A stretch of 64,000 nt of DNA, taken from NCBI GenBank assembly GCA_017347445.1, contig AP021856.1, positions 1,310,613-1,374,612 of the forward strand. The letters are read 5' to 3'. A program made the position numbers and the translations under genes. Source of the stretch: Candidatus Brocadia pituitae (lineage in GTDB: Bacteria; Planctomycetota; Brocadiia; Brocadiales; Brocadiaceae). This document shows, one piece after another, positions 51,913-62,087 of this stretch (its first letter is position 1; the number at the start of each line of letters is the position of its first letter). The notes beneath the pieces were generated by a model. The model ran no database searches and was not told where the DNA came from. It was given only the letters and a program-made list of their open reading frames with translations.

Positions 51913-53020
51913 TAATATCTTTATAAAACCAGCCACAAGCGACCAGAATACTCTAAAGAATCAGGATGCCTTTGAAACCAACGTTTCGCTTGCAAATAGT
52001 GCTATAGAAAAAGGTAACTGGAACGAGGCGCATTCCTATTTAAAATCTGCTGTTGAGATAAATCCTGATTATGCACAGGGGTACAATCACTTGGGTATCT
52101 TTTATACCAGAAACAAAAAATATACAGAAGCAATCGAGAGTTTTAAAAGGGCGTTACGGATCGATTTTTCATTGATTGAAGCCCATTATAATATTGCGTA
52201 TCTGCACATAGAGCGTGGAGAATATACCACAGCGCTTCCCTATCTGAAAGAAGTTGTCACAATGAATCCAAATGATTCTGAAGCCTATTATCTCATGGGC
52301 ATATGCTGTATCCAGAGCAAAATGGAAAAGGAAGCTGAGATTTTTTTTTCAGAGTCTCATCGGTTGAAACCGGAACATATACCAGCGGCCATAAATCTTT
52401 GTAAGATCCTGATCAATAAAGACGACTGTACAAAGGCGAAAAATATCCTTCTCTATGCCTACATGGTCGATTCGTCTCATCCCGAGGTAAATCTTCTCCT
52501 TGGAATTATCTATAAAATGCAAAAGAAATATACGAGGGCAATGCATTATCTGAGGGAAACATTGCTCAAAGATAAAAATAATGCTGAGGCTTACAACCTG
52601 CTTGGTGAATGTTGTGTGGAATCAGGCATGGATAAGCAGGCAGAATCTTTCTTTTCCATGGCAGTTAAACTCGACAGCATGTACAAAGAGGCATTTTACA
52701 ATCTTGCGAATCTTTATTACCGGCAAGAAAAATACGAAAACGCCATTTTTGCTCTGGAGGAATATATCAAAACCAAGGAGGCTGCCGATACGATCAACGC
52801 CCTCTGGTCTGAAGATGCCCAGAAAGTTGATGATGATGTCGTATCGATTTACAATTTACTGGGGCATTGTTATAAAGCGAAGAAGAATCAAAATAAGGCC
52901 CGTGCACTCTGGGAAAAATCATTGGCCATACAGCCGCAACAACAAGAGATAAAGGACGAACTGTCAAGACTACCCCAAACGCCACACGTACAAAAAAGGA
53001 TCAGCCTTCTGATCGATTAG
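51896..53020 (+). CDS. TPR-repeat protein
   Basis: 374 residues with about eight tetratricopeptide repeats ([60 protein letters not shown] and so on). No signal peptide. It overlaps csrA and probably shares its transcript. TPR proteins are scaffolds; a role in flagellar regulation or glycosylation is possible by position only. Confidence 0.85.
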   Translation: MINRNNNIFIKPATSDQNTLKNQDAFETNVSLANSAIEKGNWNEAHSYLKSAVEINPDYAQGYNHLGIFYTRNKKYTEAIESFKRALRIDFSLIEAHYNIAYLHIERGEYTTALPYLKEVVTMNPNDSEAYYLMGICCIQSKMEKEAEIFFSESHRLKPEHIPAAINLCKILINKDDCTKAKNILLYAYMVDSSHPEVNLLLGIIYKMQKKYTRAMHYLRETLLKDKNNAEAYNLLGECCVESGMDKQAESFFSMAVKLDSMYKEAFYNLANLYYRQEKYENAIFALEEYIKTKEAADTINALWSEDAQKVDDDVVSIYNLLGHCYKAKKNQNKARALWEKSLAIQPQQQEIKDELSRLPQTPHVQKRISLLID

Positions 53021-53323
53021 TGACCCTTATCATTGGTTCTTTTTTATCTGATATTTATCAGATGGATGAATACTCTTGTGTCGCCCTGGTTGACATAAAA
53101 GAAACCTATCAATCGACTTATTTTCCTTTTGCTGGTATATCAGTATTTTCGTTTTAACTCAGCCTGCTGAAAAATGTTTTCTCCTTTCACAAACAATAAT
53201 TTTCATTATTTATGATTACACTTTTCCCGCCAGTTTTACAAGTATTTAGTATTGTGATGGTTCTGAAATGTTGTCAATTGACAAACCAATTATTTTACGG
53301 AAAAAACAAGGAGAATCAGTCTG
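53021..53323. other. 303-bp gap before the sugar cluster
   Basis: It contains a short perfect hairpin ATCTGATA/TATCAGAT near 53067-53084, preceded rather than followed by a T run. The remainder is AT-rich. No gene was found. Confidence 0.45.
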
Positions 53324-54262
53324 ATGGGACATAAAATATTGGTTACGGGCGGTGCAGGGTACATAGGGTCAATTCTGGTCCCAGAATTATTAAAATTGGG
53401 GCATAAAGTAACCGTATTGGATAACTTTATGTTTGGACAAAATTCATTGCTTGAATGCTGTGCGTATGAACATTTTGATGTTTTCAGAGGTGATGCAAGG
53501 GATGAAAGTATTCTAAAACCTCTTTTGCAAAAACACGATTATATTATACCGTTGGCTGCTTTAGTAGGTGCTCCGCTTTGCAGCAGGGACAAGATTGGAA
53601 CGGTAACAACGATAAGAGATGGGGCGCTTTCCATAGCTAAACTTGCATCCAGGGAACAAAGAATAATTATACCCACAACGAATAGTGGTTATGGTATAGG
53701 GCAAAAAGGGGTGTATTGCACTGAGGAAACACCCTTGAAACCAATTTCTTTGTATGGCAAGGTGAAGGCAGAGGCGGAAAAGATTGTGCTTGACCGGGGA
53801 AACTCTATTAGTTTTCGGTTGGCCACCGTATTTGGAATGTCTCCAAGGATGCGAATTGATTTACTGGTGAATGATTTTACCTATAGGGCCGTTAAAGATC
53901 GCTTTGTTGTGATATTTGAAGGTCATTTTAAACGAAATTATATCCATATTCGTGATGTGGCAGGGGCGTTTATTCACGCGATAAACAACTTTGAGACTAT
54001 GAAAAATGTACCCTATAATGTAGGTCTGTCAAGTGCAAATCTTTCAAAGCTTGAATTGTGTGCGAAAATAAAAGAATGTATTCCTGACTTCGTTTATTTA
54101 GAGTCACCAGTAGGTGAAGACCCTGATAAAAGAGATTATATCGTTTCCAATAAAAAGATTGAAAAAACCGGCTTCCAACCTCAGTATTCGCTTGAAGCCG
54201 GAATAAAAGAACTTATTAAAGGATATAAGATAATTACCAATAGCAGATATAGCAATGTATAG
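53324..54262 (+). CDS. NAD-dependent sugar-nucleotide epimerase/dehydratase (extended SDR)
   Basis: 312 residues with the Rossmann motif GGAGYIG (9-15), the TTNSGYG segment (S121) and the catalytic Y144xxxK148 pair (SLYGKVKAE). It is an intact member of the UDP/GDP-sugar epimerase-dehydratase family. The exact substrate is not clear. AGGAG lies before the ATG. It opens the probable glycan cluster. Confidence 0.88.
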   Translation: MGHKILVTGGAGYIGSILVPELLKLGHKVTVLDNFMFGQNSLLECCAYEHFDVFRGDARDESILKPLLQKHDYIIPLAALVGAPLCSRDKIGTVTTIRDGALSIAKLASREQRIIIPTTNSGYGIGQKGVYCTEETPLKPISLYGKVKAEAEKIVLDRGNSISFRLATVFGMSPRMRIDLLVNDFTYRAVKDRFVVIFEGHFKRNYIHIRDVAGAFIHAINNFETMKNVPYNVGLSSANLSKLELCAKIKECIPDFVYLESPVGEDPDKRDYIVSNKKIEKTGFQPQYSLEAGIKELIKGYKIITNSRYSNV

Positions 54263-54386
54263 GTGCTTTTATTCCTTACCTGGCTTGACATGGTAAAACA
54301 TCGCTTGAAAACCAAACATGAATTGATGGAAGGATGATTAAATATTACAGGTGCACCTCAAAGAATAAAAATTTGTGGAGAGGTGG

Positions 54387-55292
54387 ATGAGGTCGTCAAC
54401 GTTTGGTATAGTACCAGACCTTTCAAATATTATTAACCAGGATATCTCGCTAGAGATATTCCGTCGTATGTGTCGTGTCAGATATTTTGAAAAGGGATTA
54501 ATTGAAGCCGTTAAAAACGGAACGATTACATACCCAATATATCTTTCATCAGGTCAGGAATCAATTGCAGCAGCAATGTCATTGGTAATTCCCGAATTTA
54601 TGATTTTTGCGCAGCACAGATGTCATGCAACTTATTTATCCTTTGGAGGAGATACAGAAAGGCTGAAAGATGAATTATTTGGATTACCGGGTGGAACGAG
54701 TGGCGGAAGGGCAGGTTCAAATTGTATTCAATGTCATGAACATAATATTACCATGTATGGACATCACGGCTTAATCGGAGAAAATGTGCCGATTGCCGTT
54801 GGTGCTGCACTTGGAAGTGGAAAACCTGCGGTATCTTTTTTTGGTGACGGAGCCACGGAAGAAGATTATGTATTTGCTGCGATGGGATTTGCTGTGTCGC
54901 ATAAACTGCCCGTATTATTTGTCTGCGAAGATAATAATTTATCGATCCTAACAACGGTTGATGTGAGACGATCATGGAGCATGACCAATGTGGCACAAGC
55001 GCTTGGAATGCCGGCAGTCGACATTGCCGATGATCCATGGACAATATATAGAAAGGCACAGGAGTTTAAAAATACTCTTCCGGCTTTTATGAATATTTAT
55101 ACATGCAGGGAAAACTGGCACATGGGAACAGGCACTGACGGGAAACCTGAATGGGACAGATTTAACTTGGTAAAAGAAGAATGTAATAAAAGAGGACTTG
55201 CAAATAAAATCTGCCAGATAGAAAAAGAGACTCAAGACCAGATGAAGGAATTATGGGACAAAAAACCGTTGCAGATACTATCAAAGAGGTAA
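54387..55292 (+). CDS. Thiamine-dependent 2-oxoacid dehydrogenase-type E1 alpha subunit
   Basis: The ATG at 54387 with GGAG six bases before is preferred over a GTG 12 bases upstream. About 301 residues. Thiamine diphosphate motif GDGATEEDYVFAAMGFAVSH to CEDNN is intact. RCHATYLSFGGD and YGHHGLIGENVPIAVGAAL are typical E1 alpha segments. It overlaps the beta gene by 40 bases. No lipoyl E2 or E3 gene is nearby, so it may decarboxylate a 2-keto acid or transfer a ketol unit in sugar synthesis rather than act in a dehydrogenase complex. Confidence 0.88.
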   Translation: MRSSTFGIVPDLSNIINQDISLEIFRRMCRVRYFEKGLIEAVKNGTITYPIYLSSGQESIAAAMSLVIPEFMIFAQHRCHATYLSFGGDTERLKDELFGLPGGTSGGRAGSNCIQCHEHNITMYGHHGLIGENVPIAVGAALGSGKPAVSFFGDGATEEDYVFAAMGFAVSHKLPVLFVCEDNNLSILTTVDVRRSWSMTNVAQALGMPAVDIADDPWTIYRKAQEFKNTLPAFMNIYTCRENWHMGTGTDGKPEWDRFNLVKEECNKRGLANKICQIEKETQDQMKELWDKKPLQILSKR

Positions 55293-56152
55293 CAAGAAAT
55301 CATTTAACCAATAATCATGGCTTGCTTCTAGGAGAATCGATTACTGCCGTTGGCTGGGTGAATAATACCGTTCCAGATTGTCCGGGAATAGTCGAGCTTC
55401 CCATGACAGACGTGGCAGGCGCTGGTATCGCTGTAGGCGCTGCATTGGTCGGAAGAAGACCTATATTTGTTATCAGGTTTCAGGACTTTCTTATCCTGAA
55501 CGGAAGTCCGCTCATTTTTTATGCTGCAAAGACAAAGGAATTGCATGGCAAAGGTGCCCCTGTCTTCGTAAGAGCAATTGGTGCCGATGGATTAGGTCCT
55601 GTTCATTCCGGCATTTTACACAGTATTTTTATGCATTTTCCAGGTTTCCGGGTATGTTCACCCATGACTCCAGGAGAGTATGAAGAAATATGGGAGAATT
55701 TCTTGGCAAATGATGATCCCATGATCGTGAGCGAACATCGTGTAAGCTACGGAAACACTCAGGAATTGAACGACCGTATCGTGGACAATGCGGATATAAC
55801 ACTTTATGCGATATCATCGGTACGATTTGAGCTACATAAGGCAGCAGAAATGCTCGAAGAAGAAGGAATCAAATGCAACCTTGTTCACCTTTTATGGTTG
55901 AAACCATTTGTTGTTACTGAGCGTCTGACAGAACCGCTTCTTCAGAGCAAAAAAGGTGTTGTGATAGATCCTGGTTATGAAATAGCGGGTGCATCACAGT
56001 CTCTTGCATATGAATTAAATCAGGCTACTGGCTACAAGGTTATGGCACTGGGATTGTATGACAGGTCAAAGTGTTTGTGCCCTCCCTTGCAGAATAAAAC
56101 GCCAGATGCTGCAAGGATTTTTGATACAGTGAAGATATTGCTGGACGAATAA
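55253..56152 (+). CDS. Thiamine-dependent E1 beta subunit (transketolase-type)
   Basis: 299 residues. The pyrimidine-binding and transketolase C-terminal domains are visible: GLLLGESITAVGWVNNTVPD, CPGIVELPMTDVAGAGIAVG, VFVRAIGADGLGPVHSGILH and GVVIDPGYEIAGASQSLAYE. E1-beta orthologues of acetoin/pyruvate dehydrogenase have a conserved Glu and His near the N-terminal half; GES and HS are at comparable places. It pairs with the alpha subunit by 40-base gene overlap. Confidence 0.88.
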   Translation: MGQKTVADTIKEVTRNHLTNNHGLLLGESITAVGWVNNTVPDCPGIVELPMTDVAGAGIAVGAALVGRRPIFVIRFQDFLILNGSPLIFYAAKTKELHGKGAPVFVRAIGADGLGPVHSGILHSIFMHFPGFRVCSPMTPGEYEEIWENFLANDDPMIVSEHRVSYGNTQELNDRIVDNADITLYAISSVRFELHKAAEMLEEEGIKCNLVHLLWLKPFVVTERLTEPLLQSKKGVVIDPGYEIAGASQSLAYELNQATGYKVMALGLYDRSKCLCPPLQNKTPDAARIFDTVKILLDE

Positions 56153-56265
56153 TTGCAATAAACGAGTGAAATAAAATAATTATTTATGCCTTCATCAAAA
56201 ACGATGGCTGAAATACCTTTAATTTTAAAATATTCAAGGTAAGTAATTACAAAACAGGGCTGAAA

Positions 56266-58059
56266 ATGTACAGTGTTGCTCTTCCCATAAAACAACATGA
56301 CCTCCTGGAAATACAGGATGCTACAAGAGAAGTAATTTCAGATAAAATTACCACTGTGGCTCATGTCTGTAATCGCATCTTATTGGTGACTCCACCCCAG
56401 GTTCCGGAAGAATATTTTGATGTTGAGATGGCACGGCAAAAAAGGTATCCGGCATTCCCACCGTACGGACTTAGTATCATAAATAAAAGGTTACATGAAA
56501 ATGGCTACGTATCGGAGATTATTGACCTGAACTACGAGGTTTTGGCTTCTTTGCATTCAACAAGGAGGTCTTTTCACTATTCCGTGTGGCAAAGTAAATT
56601 ACAAAAGCGGATAGAGGAATTCAAACCTGATCTAATTGGAATTACGTGTATGTTTTCAATGACTGCCCCTCAAATGTATAAGGTCGCAGAGTTTATTAAA
56701 AAGAGTTATAAAAACTTGCCTATTATCGCTGGGGGAGTGCATGTGACAACAGCTGCAAGAACCGTGTTAGCAGAGTGCCGCTCGATTGATTTTATCTCTC
56801 TCTATGAAGGCGACACCAGTTTCGTTGCAATTATTGACTTTATTAACAAGAAAACGACTGTAGATGCTTTAAGGCATATTGCAACACAGCAGAAAAGCAG
56901 GTACTTTTCTCTCGATAATCAATTGCGGGAATATGATATTGATGCTGTTCCTGACTATGGTTCATTGCCCATAGGAGAATATCATACTCTAGGGAAAATA
57001 GGTGCGTACCATTGGCTATTAGACGACAAGGTGTGCGCATCTGCAATTTTATCAAACAGGGGATGTCGGGGAAGCTGCACGTATTGTAGTGTAAACGCTT
57101 TCTGCGGTAGAGGGGTCAGGTCACGTAAGGTACAAGTAATTGTCGATGAAATGGAATGTCTAAAAGAAAAATATAATATAACCCATTTTATGTGGTTGGA
57201 TGATGACCTCCTTTATAACAGAAGACGTGCACTTGAATTATTTCATGCAATTGTGAAAAGAAATATGAATATTTCCTGGGATGCGTCGAATGGAGTTATT
57301 GCAGCATCAATAACTCCGGAAATTGTTGACGTTGCCTATAAATCAGGATGTATAGGTTTGCATTTAGGTATCGAGTCGGGGAACCAGAAAATATTGGCAT
57401 CGATTCGCAAGCCCAGTGACTTGGATGACTATAGGACTGCTGCTGCAATTCTGAAACAATATCCAGGCATATTTACGAAGGGTTTTCTGATGGTTGGTTT
57501 CACCGATGAAACGATTGGGCAGGTTTTGGACACCGTCAATCTTGCACTGGAATTACAGCTTGACTGGTATCCCATACAGATTCTTACCGTGTTTCCGTCA
57601 ACAGAAATACAAAAATCATTGAGTGATAATGCCGGCAGGCGAATGGGGTTTAAGGACAAATTTTTTATCGGAGCTACTGGCGGTCAGAGGTTGCGGGAAA
57701 AAAACGAAAAGGTAGAAGCAAAGGAATTTAAAAACCTTTTAGCGGCAGATCCCCATATAGTTCCCTCGGATGAACAGCTGAAAGATATATGGTTTCTCGT
57801 TGATTACAAGGTAAATTATGAAAGGATCCTCACAGAGGAGCGGATAATTAAGCTGAACATGATAAAAAAAATGCTAAGAGATATTTGCAATCGTGTTCCA
57901 GAGAACCCCCTCTCGACGTTATTTTTTGGGATTTTAGAAGAAAAATTAGGGAAGCACAGGGCATCACAAGAACTAAAAGTGCAGGCAAAAACATATCTGG
58001 ATAATTCAACATATTGGCAAAAGAGGTTCGAGGTCTTAAATTTGTATAGATATTTATAA
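56266..58059 (+). CDS. Cobalamin-binding radical SAM protein
   Basis: 597 residues. The N-terminal B12-binding-like domain (NRILLVTPPQVPEEYFDVEM, YGLSIINKRLHENGYVSEII, IIAGGVHVTTAARTVLAECR) is followed by a radical SAM core with SNRGCRGSCTYCS and IGLHLGIESGNQKILASIRK. An additional C-terminal helical part of about 120 residues is present. It may methylate or rearrange the sugar or lipid made by the cluster. The substrate is unknown. Confidence 0.85.
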   Translation: MYSVALPIKQHDLLEIQDATREVISDKITTVAHVCNRILLVTPPQVPEEYFDVEMARQKRYPAFPPYGLSIINKRLHENGYVSEIIDLNYEVLASLHSTRRSFHYSVWQSKLQKRIEEFKPDLIGITCMFSMTAPQMYKVAEFIKKSYKNLPIIAGGVHVTTAARTVLAECRSIDFISLYEGDTSFVAIIDFINKKTTVDALRHIATQQKSRYFSLDNQLREYDIDAVPDYGSLPIGEYHTLGKIGAYHWLLDDKVCASAILSNRGCRGSCTYCSVNAFCGRGVRSRKVQVIVDEMECLKEKYNITHFMWLDDDLLYNRRRALELFHAIVKRNMNISWDASNGVIAASITPEIVDVAYKSGCIGLHLGIESGNQKILASIRKPSDLDDYRTAAAILKQYPGIFTKGFLMVGFTDETIGQVLDTVNLALELQLDWYPIQILTVFPSTEIQKSLSDNAGRRMGFKDKFFIGATGGQRLREKNEKVEAKEFKNLLAADPHIVPSDEQLKDIWFLVDYKVNYERILTEERIIKLNMIKKMLRDICNRVPENPLSTLFFGILEEKLGKHRASQELKVQAKTYLDNSTYWQKRFEVLNLYRYL

Positions 58060-58100
58060 TCAGTCATGCATGATGAGATAAGGTTGAGGGAGATTCATTC

Positions 58101-58610
58101 ATGAGAAGATCGGTAATCATTACAGGTCCCAACTTTCAGGACGAGGAGTTTATTTACCCGTTTTATCGACTGCAAGAATCGGGCTTTCACGTAGACGTTG
58201 CAGTAAAAGGTAAGGAAAGTGTAAAAGGCAAATACGGTGTGCCTGCAAAACCAAACGTGGACGTAACAGAGTTGAAGGAATCGGATTATGACTTGGTGGT
58301 TTTGCCAGGAGGGCATGAAGCCCCTGACAGAGTCAGACAAATAAAAGAAGTTCTGGACTTTGTCCGGGCAATGCATCATAAAAATAAAATTGTTTCTGCA
58401 ATCTGTCACGGTCCCTGGATTATGATTTCAGCTAAGATTGTAAAAGGGAAAAATGTTTCAGGATATATAGGGATAAAAGATGATATTGAAAATGCAGGAG
58501 CCGTGTATGTTGATGCCCCCGTTGTCGTAGATGGAAATATTATAACATCGCCGCACTATAAATATAATGGTGATTGGATGAGAGAGACGCTCAGGAAATT
58601 TAACCTCTGA
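58101..58610 (+). CDS. DJ-1/PfpI family protein
   Basis: 169 residues with the nucleophile elbow SAICHGPW (C102) and acidic E16, typical of DJ-1/PfpI. The family includes deglycases/glyoxalases and proteases. In this setting it may handle reactive carbonyl or sugar intermediates, which is only inference. The ATG follows GAGGGAG some distance upstream. Confidence 0.85.
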   Translation: MRRSVIITGPNFQDEEFIYPFYRLQESGFHVDVAVKGKESVKGKYGVPAKPNVDVTELKESDYDLVVLPGGHEAPDRVRQIKEVLDFVRAMHHKNKIVSAICHGPWIMISAKIVKGKNVSGYIGIKDDIENAGAVYVDAPVVVDGNIITSPHYKYNGDWMRETLRKFNL

Positions 58611-58630
58611 AGAGCGGTGCAAAGAGCAGG

Positions 58631-60361
58631 ATGAATACGAACGATAAAATATTTGTAGCAGGCCATAATGGTCTGATTGGCTCGGCCATTGTCCGTCGTT
58701 TGATACAAGATGGTTATACCAGGATATTGACCAAAAATCGGTCGGAATTGGATTTAACCAATCAGGCTGCTGTAAAATCGTTTTTTGAAAGGGAAATGCC
58801 CGACTATATATTTTTTGCCGCAGCAAAAGTAGGTGGAATATTTGCGAATACCACGTACCGTGCGGAATTTATCTATGAGAATATCATGATTCAGACAAAC
58901 GTCATTCACTGCGCATTCTTAAGCGAGGTGAAAAAGATGGTCTTTTTGGCATGCGGAGATGTTTATCCGGTAAATTGTCCTCAGCCGGCAAAAGAAGAGT
59001 GTTTATTAACCGGCATGCTGGAAGCGACCTGTGAACCATTTGCGCTTGCAAAAATTGCCGGAATTAAAATGTGCGAATCGTACAACAGGCAATATGGAAC
59101 GGATTTCATTGTTCTTATTCCTCCCAATATTTACGGGCCGAAACAGCATTATGATACTCTGAATGCGCAGGTATTACCTTCGCTCATCAGTAAGTTTCAT
59201 ACTGCAAAGGTTCAAAATTCCGAAGAAGTTACCATCTGGGGTACCGGTCTTCCGGCGCGTGATTTTCTTTTTGTTGACGATGTTGCGGACGCTTGTATGT
59301 TTTTAACAAAAGAATATTCAGGTACTGATGTATTCAATATCGGCACAGGGAACTGCGGTACTATTTTATCATTAGCCGAAATAGTGAAGGAAACGGTAAG
59401 ATATGAAGGTAAGATTACCTTCGATATTAGAAAACCGGATGGTGTTCTACAAAAATTACTGGACGTATCGAGAATCAAAGAACTCGGCTGGCAGCACCGT
59501 ACATCGTTAAAAGACGGTGTCGAAATTACGTATAAGGCATTTCTGGATGAAATTGACAAAAAGGCAATACGAACTTCACTGATATGCCAGACAAATGTTT
59601 GCGAAAAGGATACTGTAGCTCTTAAGACTATAAGCACTAACAACGGGAACGCATATGTGAACGAGCAGCCAAATACCTACAAAGACAGGGTAGTGGTGAA
59701 ACCGTGGGGATATGAGTTTTTAGTTTTTGAAAATAAGGTTGTTGCCGTGTGGTTGCTTTACATAAAAAAAGGATACTCAACTTCCATGCACTGCCATCCG
59801 CAAAAGAAGACGTCGTTAATTCTTCTATCCGGGAATGCTATGAGCAATACCTTTTTGCAAAGGCGGTATCTCAGAGGAGGCGACGCCATCATTATTGAAA
59901 AGGGGGTATTTCACTCCACAAAAACCCTTTCTGACGATGGAGTATTTTTGCTGGAAACAGAAACTCCGCCCAACAAGGTTGATCTCATTAGACTAGAGGA
60001 CCGATATGGACGAGAAACAATCGGATATGAGGGTGTAACAGAAATGGAAACCAAAAACTTAAATGAATTCGATTATTTCCATTATGAAGAGTCTTCGCCA
60101 GATACAACATATCATCATCAGAATAGCAGATTTAGCGTGACCTTTGAAGTGTTTCCTAATAGTGATGAGTTTCAGAGGACTTTCAAGGTTAATGGAGGAG
60201 AACTTTATACATCCTGCGAAGGTGGTCTGCTTGATGCCAATAATACTGCGCTTTTATCTGAAGGTAATACCCAGAAGGCGGAAATTCTTAAAAATGCAAG
60301 AGGTCTACATATTTCAGAAAAGACCATACTCCTGAAAACATTATCTAATGATATAAAATGA
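58631..60361 (+). CDS. GDP-fucose-synthase-like domain fused to a cupin, catalytic residues replaced
   Basis: 576 residues. Residues 1-310 align closely to GDP-L-fucose synthase (Fcl/WcaG): VAGHNGLIGSAIVRRL, FAAAKVGGIFANTTYRAEFI, KIAGIKMCESYNRQYG and KPDGVLQKLLDVSRIKELGW. By memory of the E. coli enzyme, Ser107 corresponds to C108, Cys109 to D110, Tyr136 to F137 and His179 to Q180; only Lys140 (K141) is kept. Residues about 350-470 are a cupin with HCH (387-389) and H428 as likely metal ligands. The tail of about 100 residues is unrecognised. It may bind rather than reduce a nucleotide sugar, or do different chemistry. The stop overlaps the next ATG. Confidence 0.85.
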   Translation: MNTNDKIFVAGHNGLIGSAIVRRLIQDGYTRILTKNRSELDLTNQAAVKSFFEREMPDYIFFAAAKVGGIFANTTYRAEFIYENIMIQTNVIHCAFLSEVKKMVFLACGDVYPVNCPQPAKEECLLTGMLEATCEPFALAKIAGIKMCESYNRQYGTDFIVLIPPNIYGPKQHYDTLNAQVLPSLISKFHTAKVQNSEEVTIWGTGLPARDFLFVDDVADACMFLTKEYSGTDVFNIGTGNCGTILSLAEIVKETVRYEGKITFDIRKPDGVLQKLLDVSRIKELGWQHRTSLKDGVEITYKAFLDEIDKKAIRTSLICQTNVCEKDTVALKTISTNNGNAYVNEQPNTYKDRVVVKPWGYEFLVFENKVVAVWLLYIKKGYSTSMHCHPQKKTSLILLSGNAMSNTFLQRRYLRGGDAIIIEKGVFHSTKTLSDDGVFLLETETPPNKVDLIRLEDRYGRETIGYEGVTEMETKNLNEFDYFHYEESSPDTTYHHQNSRFSVTFEVFPNSDEFQRTFKVNGGELYTSCEGGLLDANNTALLSEGNTQKAEILKNARGLHISEKTILLKTLSNDIK

Positions 60362-61381
60362 CCCGAAGAGAAAGCAAACAGAAGATACAGGAAATACCCT
60401 TCAAGTGCATCGCCGTCCGTATGTCAGAACGTGACAATGTTGCTATCGCAAAAAATGATATTAAGAAGAATACGGCAATTCTGAAACGCTTGTCCATGAA
60501 GCAAGTACGGAGGCCAATTGCCCTCAAAATTCCAAAAGGAATCATAATAAACAACATGTAAGGACTTTTCGGGGATACAAAAGAAGTGATAGGCTGGTAG
60601 GAACGCGGAATTATTATCTGGTAATGCCAACCTCACTCTGTGCAGGTGATATTGTGTCTAAGATTGCGTATGCCCTGGATAAAAATGAAACAATAAAGAA
60701 AAAGTACGAGAACATAGATGGAATTGTAGCGGCAGTTCACACAGAGGGATGCGGTTGTAATGACGGTGAGATCATAGAGAGATTAATGAGAACATTGAAA
60801 AATACTATCACCCACCCGAATGTTGGCGGTGCACTGGTAGTTAACCTGGGCTGTGAAAAAACAAATTACAAAGTTGTGTCTGAATATTTTCATGGGTTAT
60901 CTTCATGTAAAAAACCAATTGATTACGTATCAATCCAAAAGGTGGGAGGTACGCGTAATGCTTTTGAAACCGGCAAAGATGTCATTCTTGCCAGACTGAA
61001 CGAAGTCAATCCGGCAGCACAAAAATTGTTGATTTTGTCGATTATTCTGAGCGTATTAGAAAACAAGGATTGTCAATAATGAATGGACCGGGAAATGATC
61101 TTAAATCGATGACAGGCATTGCCGCATCCGGAGCAAATATAATTCTTTTTTCAACCGGCATGGGGACAACAGAAGGTAATGCAATAACTCCTGTAATAAA
61201 GCTGTCATCAAGAACCGAGATCTTTCATAGAATGCACGAAGATGTTGATTTTAATGCCGGTGTCCTTCTGGACAAAAATATTTCACTAGACCAATTAAGT
61301 GAACAACTTCTTAACCTTGTCATTGAAGTCGCTTCCGGCAAAAAATCCCGTGCAGAAATATGGGAAAAACGTTCCTTCTAA
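60358..61381 (+). pseudogene. Fragmented UxaA (altronate/galactarate dehydratase-family) gene
   Basis: Three pieces of one family protein remain. An SAF-like N-terminal part is at 60358-60561 (VRMSERDNVAIAKNDIKKNT). A catalytic N-terminal part is readable from 60561 (RGYKRSDRLVGTRNYYLVMP) but has no start codon before ATG 60624. A C-terminal part lies in another frame (SERIRKQGLSIMNGPGNDLK, SGANIILFSTGMGTTEGNAI). The usual centre with the CGGSDxxSG and GGLTT segments, about 170 residues, is missing. Two frame changes and these deletions point to a decayed gene, though a split compact form cannot be excluded. Confidence 0.65.
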
Positions 61382-61430
61382 ATCTGGAACGCCGGGAAAT
61401 TGTCTTTGTAGTTCTTTTTATTATGCACTC

Positions 61431-62075
61431 ATGAAAATTGCAGAGAAAAAGTATAAAGCAATATTCTTCGATTTTGATGGTGTCATTGGTGAAACCATGG
61501 ATGACAATTATGAGGCATGGAAACATGCCTTTTCAAAATACCGTATACGAGTCGATAAAAACAAGTATTTTCTGCTTGAAGGGATGAATACAAAGGGTGT
61601 TGCTGAGTATTTTTCTGCGGAAAATGCCTTTGATTCACAAACGATTACGGAGATCGTTGATCGGAAGGAAACATATTATCTCGAAAATCATAGATTTCGT
61701 TTTTACGACGGCGTCAAGACACTCATTCCGGAATTCAAGAGAAGAGGGTATCTAGCAGGTTTGGTATCGGGTGCAGGTTATACCAGACTTTTAAAAATAG
61801 CAGGTGACAAGTTTTTGAGACAAATGGATGTGATAATTACCGGTGACAGGGTGAATCATTGCAAACCACACCCGGAGCCTTATTTGAGTGCCGCAAAGTC
61901 ATTATCAGTGATCCCGCCGGAATGTATCGTGATTGAAAACGCCCCGGTAGGAATAGCGTCAGCAAAAAGTGCTGGCATGTACTGCATTGCAATTTGTTCC
62001 ACCTTGCAAAAAAGGTATTTACAAGAAGCCGACATGATAATTGATGCGTTTATAGACCTCGAAAAATTGTTGTAA
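61431..62075 (+). CDS. HAD-superfamily phosphatase/phosphomutase (beta-PGM-like)
   Basis: The start at 61431 (MKIAEKKYKAIFFDFDGVIG) is chosen; the open frame begins earlier but reads through the uxaA remnant. 214 residues. Nucleophile D14 and D16 in FDFDGVIGET, SGAG for motif II, KPHPEPYLSAA with the motif III Lys, and IENAPVGIASAKSAGM for motif IV. The cap region is short. The substrate is likely a sugar phosphate. No strong ribosome site is visible. Confidence 0.82.
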   Translation: MKIAEKKYKAIFFDFDGVIGETMDDNYEAWKHAFSKYRIRVDKNKYFLLEGMNTKGVAEYFSAENAFDSQTITEIVDRKETYYLENHRFRFYDGVKTLIPEFKRRGYLAGLVSGAGYTRLLKIAGDKFLRQMDVIITGDRVNHCKPHPEPYLSAAKSLSVIPPECIVIENAPVGIASAKSAGMYCIAICSTLQKRYLQEADMIIDAFIDLEKLL

Positions 62076-62087
62076 TTTCAGAGAGGT

